Assembly: GCA_028820405.1 (NCBI GenBank)
Contig: JAPPJI010000004.1
Location: 1 to 59,689 of the forward strand
From: Candidatus Kaiserbacteria bacterium
GTDB lineage: Bacteria > Patescibacteriota > Minisyncoccia > Phycocordibacterales > JABAAK01
Direction: 5' to 3'
Length of the DNA: 59,689 nt
Positions 1 to 9,000 of this stretch are shown piece by piece. Every line of letters starts with the position of its first letter. Within the stretch, counting starts at the first letter, position 1. The translations under genes were made by a program, and so were the position numbers. The notes under the pieces are model-generated. The model did not search any database, had not been told where the DNA came from, and saw nothing but the letters and a program-made list of their open reading frames with translations.

Positions 1-76
1 AGGCACCCGTGCCGACCATCTTCCAGAGGAGAGTGATACCGGGAGGATCCGGGGCGCCGCAGTTGTTTTAGGGGGT

Positions 77-727
77 ATGTATCGAGTGGACAGAAATAAT
101 TTCTACACCGTACAAAAGAAGGCAACTATCTATACACCAAAGGAAGTGAGTGAATTTCTATTTGATGTTTTGCGGTCGAGTATTCATCAAGATGACGGTG
201 TTATTTTTGACCCTTGTGTTGGAAATGGATCATTGCTTTTGCCATGGAAAAAGAGAGGGTACGATGTGTTTGGGGTTGATATAGAAGATCAAGATTTTCC
301 TAACACAAAAGTGTTGAACTATTTGGAGATGACTAAAAAGGATGTTGACAAAGATGTTTCTCTTGTTGTCATGAACCCACCGTTTAACATTGATGACAAG
401 ACGAAGGAGTATATCAAAAACCAATATGGCGGTAGACCGCTGTTGCCGGAGGTGTGGTTGCAGAAGGTGATAGAGTTGTTGGGTAAAGATATTCCAATAG
501 TTATGTTCACTCCATATGGATTTAGATTAAATCAAACAGAAGTTAGTAAGAGGTGGCAGAAGTTTTCAAGCGGGGAATATCCAGAAATAACAAGTATTAT
601 CTCTCTTCCCAAAGACGTGTTTGACGGCGTGTTGTTTCACAGTGAAATACTCTGTTTTAATTTGCCAAAAATGAAGGGGCATTACTTTGTCCAAACCAAC
701 AGGAGTGAAGGTGTTTTGTTTCGATAA
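77..727 (+). CDS. N6-adenine DNA methyltransferase, R-M modification subunit
   Basis: SAM motif DPCVGNGSLLLPW and catalytic NPPF (VVMNPPFN); directly followed by an EcoRI-like endonuclease. Confidence 0.85.
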   Translation: MYRVDRNNFYTVQKKATIYTPKEVSEFLFDVLRSSIHQDDGVIFDPCVGNGSLLLPWKKRGYDVFGVDIEDQDFPNTKVLNYLEMTKKDVDKDVSLVVMNPPFNIDDKTKEYIKNQYGGRPLLPEVWLQKVIELLGKDIPIVMFTPYGFRLNQTEVSKRWQKFSSGEYPEITSIISLPKDVFDGVLFHSEILCFNLPKMKGHYFVQTNRSEGVLFR

Positions 728-737
728 TGTATATACT

Positions 738-1433
738 ATGGCGACTAGTGATCAACTAAGAGAGAACAAAGAACAGCACAAACCTAAGAATACAGATTCC
801 ATAATTGATGACAGGTTGGCATCGGATGCAATGGAAAGGACGATAAGGTACATCAATGAACGGTTTCCTGACCTGGAGCGGGATGGGTACTATATTGACT
901 ATCAACAGACAGTGCTGTTGGCAGACTTGGTTGCTGTTATAAAAGGGTATGAGAAAAGAGTTGAATATGCCACACTAAACAACAAAGATGCGTTTATGAG
1001 TCCTGATGGTGGGTTATTGATTTTGAAAAAGAAAAGTGACAAAACATATCAACGATTGGTGTTGGTAGTTGAAATGAAGCGTCAAGGAACAAACGACAGG
1101 CGAGAAAAAGAAGGGAAGAAAAAACAGGCACAAGGAAACGCTGTCGAGCGTTTGGGTAAGAATTTGATTGGTATACGATCAACATTGCAGTATGAAAATA
1201 TAACACCATTTGTGTGTTTTGGTTGGGGTGTCGATTTTGTTGAGGGGTCTTCAATCCTAGACAGAATCATCACTATGAATGAGTTTTATGATTTGAACAA
1301 AATTTATGTTTTTAAGAAAGACGGATATAGTCCTGTCTCAATGTTTTTTAGAAAAGAACAATGGTCTGTAGAGGAGTTGTTTGAGGTTATGAAGGAGATA
1401 GCGGAAACAAGTATCAGGAATTACATACATTGA
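738..1433 (+). CDS. EcoRI-family type II restriction endonuclease
   Basis: SPDGGLLIL...LVLVVEMKRQG...QGNAVERLGKNL matches the EcoRI active-site layout PDGG...VAEAKHQG...AGNAIERSHKNI from memory; ATG at 738 chosen rather than 687. Confidence 0.85.
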   Translation: MATSDQLRENKEQHKPKNTDSIIDDRLASDAMERTIRYINERFPDLERDGYYIDYQQTVLLADLVAVIKGYEKRVEYATLNNKDAFMSPDGGLLILKKKSDKTYQRLVLVVEMKRQGTNDRREKEGKKKQAQGNAVERLGKNLIGIRSTLQYENITPFVCFGWGVDFVEGSSILDRIITMNEFYDLNKIYVFKKDGYSPVSMFFRKEQWSVEELFEVMKEIAETSIRNYIH

Positions 1434-1503
1434 GGGTGTATCGCCTTCTATCTAAGCTGGTTATGAAGAGGGTATCTAAACCTCAATTTGCAGAGGAGGG
1501 TGC

Positions 1504-1998
1504 CTAGACGAAGCTTGCGATGATGTCGATGATGTTCGGTTCAATAGAAGTATTTTTCTTGATGTTGATGCGTCGAAATGCCTTTTCAATATGTTCCATA
1601 GTGACGTCGTAAATAGGGAGGATTTCATTCATAGAGATTATCTTTTCTGTTTGAACAATGAGCCGTGCACGATCACCGGGGATGTCGATAATGTTGTAAC
1701 TACTTATTTTCTCCTTCGGTATGAAGTCGTTGTTCATAAAGAGACCGATATTGGTGATGCTGAAGGTGAGATTTTTAGGTTGTTGTCGACCTATGTAGAG
1801 GAACATGCTGGTTGCCATTGCAACAAGGGCACCAAAGATGTACATGTTTAAGAGGATGGCAATAACAATAACGGTGATGCCGAGGAGACCGATCAATAGC
1901 TCCTTGTCTTTTGACGCTGTTCCTTTTTCCTCAAGGAATTCCCACGTTGCATGTGTCTGTATCGTTGTGTCATCACGGTCCTTAGTGCCGCGTTTCAT
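1504..1998 (-). CDS. Membrane protein with two N-terminal TM helices, possibly PH-like
   Basis: Hydrophobic LLIGLLGITVIVIAILLNMYIFGALVAMATSMFLYIG; start at 1998 preferred because of TATACT-8nt-ATG. Confidence 0.5.
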   Translation of the reverse strand: MKRGTKDRDDTTIQTHATWEFLEEKGTASKDKELLIGLLGITVIVIAILLNMYIFGALVAMATSMFLYIGRQQPKNLTFSITNIGLFMNNDFIPKEKISSYNIIDIPGDRARLIVQTEKIISMNEILPIYDVTMEHIEKAFRRINIKKNTSIEPNIIDIIASFV

Positions 1999-2156
1999 AT
2001 ACTGACAGTATACCGTAGCGATCATGGGTGGTATACTTTGCCTATATGCGTCGTGTACTCTCATATATCAATATTTTTCTCACCGCATTCTTTTTTTCAT
2101 ATAGTATTATCAATTTCGGTGCTCATATTTACTTCTCTTTCATTGTCGTGTAGCAC

Positions 2157-3113
2157 ATGGGGATCACACTTGCAATTATCGCCTTTGCCGTATCACTCGC
2201 TTCGCTCATTGCCTGTGTGCATTTTTTCTTACGGAGCGTTGAGCATATCGGTATCACCATCGGTGTCCGTCCGTTTGTCGTCGGGTCGCTCATTATTGCG
2301 TTCGGAACCACCTCACCGGAGCTCATGATCTCGATATTTGCTGTGCTCAACGGGTCTCCCGGTGTCCCCATTGCACAGGCAGTCGGATCAAACATTGCAA
2401 ACATTCTTTTTGTTCTCGGTATTGCGTCACTGTTTATTCGTCGTGTGTCGGCAACAATGACAAAGCAGGTGTCAAAAATAGACCTTCCGTTTATTGTCGG
2501 CAGTACGTTTCTCTACATTCTGTCGGTGTGGGACGGCGTTGTCTTTTTTTACGAAGGACTCCTCCTCCTTACCGCATTCGGTGTCTATGTCGGTCACATT
2601 TTCTTTTCTCGAGACAACCGATCGTATCCGACGACGACACAGAAGCAGTTGGGTGACATTGTTCGTGTGCCACGATCTGTCGGCATGTTCTTTTTGACAA
2701 TTGTCGGGATTGCACTCGCATCGCACCTTGTTGTTGAGTCTCTGCAGAGTATTGCACATGCGTTCTCTGTTCCTGAAGGGGTTATCGCGGTAACGGTGTT
2801 GGCAATCGGAACATCACTGCCGGAGATTGTTGTTGCGGTGCAGGCGGCACTGCGGAATGAGATAGAGTTGGTGTACGGAAGTATTGTGGGTGCGAACATT
2901 TTCAACCTGCTTGTTGTTGTCGGTATTCCCGCACTCATTACCACACTCTATGTTGATTTTGCCGGATTTTCTCTCCTCATCTTCGTTCTCGCCGGAGCAC
3001 TCCTCCTCTTCGTCATCTCAAGTCTGTCAACGAAGGTGCGTTCGTGGGAGGGAATTATCTTCATTCTTCTCTATGTTTTGCTTGTTATACAGTTGGGCGG
3101 TATACTGACATAA
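2157..3113 (+). CDS. Calcium/sodium antiporter (CaCA family, YrbG-like)
   Basis: Duplicated alpha repeats GTTSPELMISI...GSNIANILFVLG and GTSLPEIVVAVQAA...GANIFNLLVVVG. Confidence 0.9.
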   Translation: MGITLAIIAFAVSLASLIACVHFFLRSVEHIGITIGVRPFVVGSLIIAFGTTSPELMISIFAVLNGSPGVPIAQAVGSNIANILFVLGIASLFIRRVSATMTKQVSKIDLPFIVGSTFLYILSVWDGVVFFYEGLLLLTAFGVYVGHIFFSRDNRSYPTTTQKQLGDIVRVPRSVGMFFLTIVGIALASHLVVESLQSIAHAFSVPEGVIAVTVLAIGTSLPEIVVAVQAALRNEIELVYGSIVGANIFNLLVVVGIPALITTLYVDFAGFSLLIFVLAGALLLFVISSLSTKVRSWEGIIFILLYVLLVIQLGGILT

Positions 3114-4105
3114 TGATTTCCGTCGATGCAGGAGCACTCACTGATGCCGCTATCCCGCTCGGAGTTGCCGTAGGTATCGCTCTCTTTTGTGTTGTGCTGA
3201 GAACCATTCTCGTTACCCGTGTTTTTTCGGGGGAAGGAGAACGATCAACCTCTGTTATCCTCACAAGACTCCTCCTTGATCCCCGATTCTTCCCCTTTTT
3301 CGCTTTTCTTTTCGCGTTCCGATTCTTTCTTCCCGCTTCGTACGGTGCTTCGCCGTTTTTGAATAAAGCACTGTTCCTTCTCTTCACGATGCAGTTCATC
3401 GCCATCTCGTGGCGGTTTGTTGACATTGCCGTTGATCGATTTATTACCGGCACGTCAAAAACGGTACGTAGCGGCAGTGTTGTTTTGAAAGCGGTCATTG
3501 CTGCCGTTGCGTTCACGTTCTTGCTTGATAACCTCGGTGTGGCGGTTTCGACGCTTCTCGTCGCTCTCGGTATCTGCGGTGCAGTATTCGCCGTCATGTT
3601 TCGTGACAGCATCGCGAATCTTGCTTCCGCTGCAACCATAGCAATGACCCGGTTGTTTTCCGTCGGTGACGCTGTGTCTGTTCGGGGGAGGCGGGGCACA
3701 GTTCTCTCAATCGGAGGGATTGCAACGAGGATTCAGACAGAGGAGGGCGGTGTGTTGGTGGTGCCAAACCGTGATATGGTGACAAAGGTTGTTACCGTCA
3801 TTGACACCGCCGCGTCAACACTGGTGACGATAACAGTGCCGGTGCCCCGGACAACACCGACGAAACGAATAGAGGAGATACCGACCCTTTTTGAGCAGGT
3901 GGTGTCAGACACGGACAAGGCAGTATTCCGGCATGCAACCGTTGCGTCTGTTGATCCGTCAATGATTTCGTTTGAAGTGGTGTGTCAGGTTGACGGTGAC
4001 CGTGCGACCTGTGCCGCTGTTCGGCACAACCTCGCCGTACAGCTCCTCGCTGCACTGAAGCAGCGGTCATCACCGAGAAAAAAAGGTGATGTTGAGGAAG
4101 AGTAG
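3113..4105 (+). CDS. Mechanosensitive ion channel, MscS family
   Basis: VAVSTLLVALGICGAVFAVMFRDSIANLASA...VGDAVSVRGRRGTVLSIGGIATRIQTEEGGVLVVPN; start overlaps antiporter stop (TAATG). Confidence 0.85.
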   Translation: MISVDAGALTDAAIPLGVAVGIALFCVVLRTILVTRVFSGEGERSTSVILTRLLLDPRFFPFFAFLFAFRFFLPASYGASPFLNKALFLLFTMQFIAISWRFVDIAVDRFITGTSKTVRSGSVVLKAVIAAVAFTFLLDNLGVAVSTLLVALGICGAVFAVMFRDSIANLASAATIAMTRLFSVGDAVSVRGRRGTVLSIGGIATRIQTEEGGVLVVPNRDMVTKVVTVIDTAASTLVTITVPVPRTTPTKRIEEIPTLFEQVVSDTDKAVFRHATVASVDPSMISFEVVCQVDGDRATCAAVRHNLAVQLLAALKQRSSPRKKGDVEEE

Positions 4106-4130
4106 TGCTTCAGTGTAGTATGAAAAGGTG

Positions 4131-4204
4131 GGGCGATTAGCTCAGTTGGCTAGAGCGTCTGGTTTACACCCAGAAAGTCGCAGGTTCGAGTCCTGCATCG
4201 CCCA
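4131..4204 (+). tRNA. tRNA-Val (TAC)
   Basis: Cloverleaf GGGCGAT...ATCGCCC, anticodon loop TTTACAC, T-loop GTTCGAGTC. Confidence 0.95.
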
Positions 4205-4216
4205 CTAACACGATGT

Positions 4217-4933
4217 ATGACAGAGCCGACAATTCTATATGAAGATGACCATCTCCTTGCGGTGAACAAGCCGTCGGGTCTCGTGGTGCACCGCGGTGTC
4301 GGTGTTGATGAGTCAGAGACCTTGGCGGGCTGGATTTTGCAGCACTACCCGGATATTGCTGACGTTGGCGAGGGACCGGAAGGGGCACCCCGCCGTCCCG
4401 GCATGCCGCATCGGCTCGACAAAGGGACATCAGGGGTTATGATCATCGCAAAACGACAGGAAGTCTTCACCACACTCAAGCGACATTTTCAGAAAGGGCA
4501 GGTGCAAAAGGAGTACCATGCGTTTGTTCACGGTGCACCGAAGCAGGATCGGGGAACGGTCACCCTGCCGCTCGGTCGCAGTGTTCGTGATTTTCGGAAA
4601 CGGTCGGCAAGAAGTATACGGGGGCAAAAGCGGGATGCCTGTACGGAGTATGTTGTTGAGACTCGATGCAAAGACGCTTCTCTCGTTCGCTTCTATCCGA
4701 AAACAGGAAGGACCCACCAGATTCGTGTGCACGCACAGGCACTCCAGTCTCCCATTGTCGGGGATACGCTCTACGCACCGCGTCGACCGGTGCTGTTCGG
4801 CTTCTCCCGACTCGCACTCCATGCATACCGGTTGACACTTACAACACACCTGACCGACAATGAGCCGCTTGACCTCATTGCACCGTACCCTGACGATTTC
4901 CTCGCGGCCAAAGAACAGTGCTCACGCACATAG
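4217..4933 (+). CDS. RluA-family RNA pseudouridine synthase
   Basis: PHRLDKGTSGVMIIAK, LPLGRSVRD, KTGRTHQIRVH. Confidence 0.92.
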   Translation: MTEPTILYEDDHLLAVNKPSGLVVHRGVGVDESETLAGWILQHYPDIADVGEGPEGAPRRPGMPHRLDKGTSGVMIIAKRQEVFTTLKRHFQKGQVQKEYHAFVHGAPKQDRGTVTLPLGRSVRDFRKRSARSIRGQKRDACTEYVVETRCKDASLVRFYPKTGRTHQIRVHAQALQSPIVGDTLYAPRRPVLFGFSRLALHAYRLTLTTHLTDNEPLDLIAPYPDDFLAAKEQCSRT

Positions 4934-5048
4934 TTTCAAAAAATAATCATCAGTTTTTGTCAAATAGTAATACCAGAAACGTTGTTCTTGTGTATACTCT
5001 CCAAGAGAGTTGCCCGTATCCATCCATAGGAGAGCAAGGAGGAGGGTT

Positions 5049-5963
5049 ATGCGTATTCGAAGGTATATCGGTGCGATCATCTGCACTGCAGTGATCGTGC
5101 CTGTTTCCGCAGGGAGTCAGGCGATGCCTGATGTTCATACAGCCGTTGACAGTCTCGTCCTCGAAGGGAAGGAACGTGCAGAGCGAGTGCAGGAGCGTAT
5201 CGCTTTGGCACATCGTCCGAATCGATGGATGCTGGACGTTTCATCGTTCCTTGAGCAGGATCGCCTCCATGATGCGGTGATCTGGTACCGATGGTCATCC
5301 GATTCGCTGGAGTACAAGCGGGATGCGGATATTGTACATCGTCTCATTCAGGACAACTACACCAAGACGCTCGTTGATACCCTGTATCAGGTGTACAGCC
5401 ACGTCGGAAAGAAGGTGCAGGCACCTGATGCGAACACCTCGTTTTCGTGGAAGCGGTTTCGCGAGTCAGTGTTGATGGCAGTCCTTAACAACCTGGACGG
5501 CTCTGATGAACGGCTCAAACAGGTGTACCTGGATGCTGACAAGCCGCTTGAGGTTCGTCGTGAAGCGTTCTTCGCCATTACGGATACGGTGTACATCAAG
5601 GAAGCAATCGCCCGCCGGTCTGATCAGCAGCGGCAGGCGAATGCGTACACCATTGAGGTGTCGTACCTTACCCGCCAGGGGCTGAAGCAGGAGGATGAGC
5701 GAATTGTCTCACAGGATCTTGCGGAACGTATTGTGTGGGATGCGTTAAACCAGGAGATGCGGGTTGCCGCTGTTTATGCAATTACGGACAAGGATCGTCT
5801 GGAATATCTCTTTCACCTGTCAGACCACCTTTGCACAACGTCAATGTATCGAAAGTATCGGTTTAACGAGCTTGCGTACGGACCGGCGTTAGTGCACTGC
5901 GGTAACCGGGATGTCAGGAGAATTGCGAGACAGCGTCTCGAACGGCTCTTTCCCGGTGAATAA
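5049..5963 (+). CDS. Secreted/periplasmic protein of unknown function, possible HEAT-like helices
   Basis: Signal-peptide-like MRIRRYIGAIICTAVIVPVSAGSQA; strong SD (aaggagg) upstream. Confidence 0.5.
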   Translation: MRIRRYIGAIICTAVIVPVSAGSQAMPDVHTAVDSLVLEGKERAERVQERIALAHRPNRWMLDVSSFLEQDRLHDAVIWYRWSSDSLEYKRDADIVHRLIQDNYTKTLVDTLYQVYSHVGKKVQAPDANTSFSWKRFRESVLMAVLNNLDGSDERLKQVYLDADKPLEVRREAFFAITDTVYIKEAIARRSDQQRQANAYTIEVSYLTRQGLKQEDERIVSQDLAERIVWDALNQEMRVAAVYAITDKDRLEYLFHLSDHLCTTSMYRKYRFNELAYGPALVHCGNRDVRRIARQRLERLFPGE

Positions 5964-5967
5964 CAGA

Positions 5968-5998
5968 TCGCCCCAACCACTGTGTTGGGGCGATTTTC
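5968..5998 (+). terminator. Intrinsic terminator
   Basis: ATCGCCCCAAC-cactgt-GTTGGGGCGAT followed by TTTTCC. Confidence 0.8.
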
Positions 5999-6040
5999 CA
6001 CAGATATAACGCGGTCAATGCTACAATATAGTCGTTTTGT

Positions 6041-9000
6041 ATGCACCTTTCCGTCTCTTTTTTGCAAAAAAATTTCCTTTTTTTTATCCCCCTGCTTTGG
6101 TTTTTGCTGCTGCCGACAGTTTTTGGACAAACAAGTGTCACACAGGTCTCACTGCAGGCATATCTCCTCGCCGGTGATACTAACATACCGCTCCCGTCAA
6201 ACAACAGTACGATTCATCCGGGAGATCGTGTTCTCTTAGTTCTCAACGCAACACCTGCTCCTCAACAGCAAATTGCACCACACCTTCAGTGTGACCTCAC
6301 CAGTCTTGACGGTACGAAACGGACGATTGTTGACAGTGCACGAAAATTTCCTCAATCACGTCAGGTGACGATGAATATTGACGCCCGATCGGGGAGCGGG
6401 GAGGTTGTCTGCAGGGTTTCGGTCGGCTCTGACGCGTCAGCCGGCTATGTTATCGGAACACCGACGCACACCTTTCTCGTGGAAGCGAAGCCTGCGGTCT
6501 CCATCACGCCGTACGGAAGAGTGAAAGAAGGGAAACAGCCTGCAAGATTTTTGATAGAGGTGGTGGACATCATTAAAGGAATATCGGTTGACGTCGGTTA
6601 TGCCTGTTCCCGTAACGGTAACAGAATTATTGAGCGTTCCGGACAGGGTGCCCCCACCTTCACCGATACGAACCGCCGCCGCACGATCGAAGTTCCGGTG
6701 AACGAGTCGGATGGTGATGGTGACATTGTCTGTACAATACATGAGAGTAGTGCGTACCGAATTGTGCGGGGATCAGCAACGGTAGCGGTCGATGAGGATA
6801 TTCCCCTCGTTTCCCTCGACACAAAAGACAGGGTTGACCAGGTGAATGAACGTGATGCACGGATTGTTTTTTCTGTGCAGCTGAACAAGCCGGCACCGAG
6901 GGGCGGTCTGACCATTGACCTCTCTTGCAGAGGTTCCGGGTTCTCAGGCAATCTTCTCGACATACCGCTCGGCAATCGCGTTGTGCAGTCCGGGAGAAAG
7001 TTGCTCGCATTCCCGGTCAACTTCTCACATGTTCATGTTGCCCATAACCGCTCAAGTGCATCAATCACCTGTTCGCTCAAGAAGAGTGCCCTGTATGACG
7101 TGAACAGCCAGAAGCGGTCAAAGCGGGTGCAGGTGCAGGCGAAACCGCTCGTCTCACTTACCGCTCTGCCGGGTGTCTCGAGTGTGTACGCAGGAAGTGA
7201 GGCGGTTTTCAAGCTTTCTGGGGCGTATCTGACGAGTAGTCTGCTCGTGTCCCTGTCCTGCACTCACAACAAGGTGCCAATTAATATCGGGAGCAGCACC
7301 CTGTTATCAAAACAGCAGCCCGCACGATTCGTTACGATCCCTACCAATCAATTGGAAGAGGGACCGATCACGTGTAGCGTCAGCGATAACCCGGAGTACA
7401 ACGTGGAGAATCGTAAGGCGGAGATTCGGGTACTGAAAGCATCAGCCATTCCTGTTGTCTCCATTGATCCTGATGTCTCGCCGGTGACGATGACATTTGC
7501 AGGCAGCAAACCTTCTTCCGGTGGGTCGGCAAATATCGGGTTTGTTGTCCGTGCACAGTCGTCAGGAGCTGCTGGTGCGGATAGTGTGTTTGTTGACCTC
7601 TCATGCGGTCTCGGCACTCGCGGGTCGGCAGGAGAGTCAGCGCTGCGAAGGAGGGAAACAATCTCCGTTCCGATCAACGATCCGAGAGGACACACGGTAT
7701 CAATTTCCCTCACCAGACTTCCGTTCCGGGGAACGTTCGTCTACTGCAGATTGGAGGAGTACGGTGAAGGAAATAAAGGATCACTCTTTCAGGTAGGGAC
7801 ATCGAGATCGGCTGAGGTGGCGGTTAATCCGTTACCAGCTGTCTCACTGCAGACGAACAAAACAACAGCACTGTCAGTGAATGACATTGTCGAGGTACAA
7901 CTCCACTCTTTCTACACCGAAGGTCTCTCCGGTCCGGTACCGATTTCATGGAACTGCTCATTCCCCTCCGATGACGTTCGGGTGAGGAGAGTTGCAGTCA
8001 AAGGTCAGCAGGAGGTTGGTTCGTACGGCGGGAGAGCGGTGGTGACGAATAGTCCCGGGCTGACGGTTGTCGGACGTTTTCTTGTTGTCGGGTTGGGGAG
8101 CAGTCCGGGGCGAGGTTCTGTTGCTTGCTCACTTGAGCCGCAGACAGATTCCGATATTGTCTATCTTGATGACACCTTTGCCCTCGCAGTCACGTCGCCG
8201 CCCGCACTCTCAATCCATGCAGTTGTCAATGGTCCTGTGTATACCGACGGCATTGCACGATTTTCTGTCCGATCCAACGCTGCATCTGCTGCTGATATTT
8301 CTGCACGAGTTTCCTGTCGGTACGGTAGTGGCGGTGCGGTGCGGACCAGTCTTGCCAACAGCGGCGGATTTGCACTCATTCGGTCAGGGCTCCGGTCAAC
8401 AGATTTTACCGTTGATCTTCGGCTCGGTCACCGGCAGCAGTCACAGGTTGTCTGTTCACTGCAACCGGGCGGCGATTACGCAGTTATCGGCAGGCAGGCA
8501 TCCGTCACCCTTACCCAGCCAAGTGACCGGCCGATTATCAGCATTACTCCCCGCGACCCGGTGATCGGAAAAGAGAACGGCCGATTCCAAAACGCTGTTT
8601 TTGTCATCAACGGCACACGAATTCCTGCTGGCGGAGTAACCGTCGGTTTAAAGTGTCAGACACAAGACTTGTTCGTGCGAGATTTTCAAAAGACCGTTGA
8701 CCTCTCGCCCGGGTATTCGTCGGTAGCGCGTGTTGTGTCAATACAGAGGCTGCACGTGAGCCCCGGATACATTGCCTGTGCACTGCGTCCTTCTGAGAAT
8801 CGTCAGTATGATATCAGGGGATCACTGTCAGAGGCACTTGTGACCGTTGAGTATGAAGAAGGAATTTGTGGGCCGACCGGGTACTCTTGCGAGAGCGGGA
8901 AGCAGTATTGGGTCGAAGGTTATTACGGACCGAATACGTCCGCACTCAAGTGTCTCGGCGTCGGCGGCGGTGTCGACAGTGCAGTTTGTTTGGACGATAT

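Noticed and set aside
994-4073. Many antisense ORFs in the track opposite real genes (for example 3085..3699 -, 2594..2944 -)
   Set aside because: Low-complexity translations opposite well-supported CDS; expected shadow ORFs.
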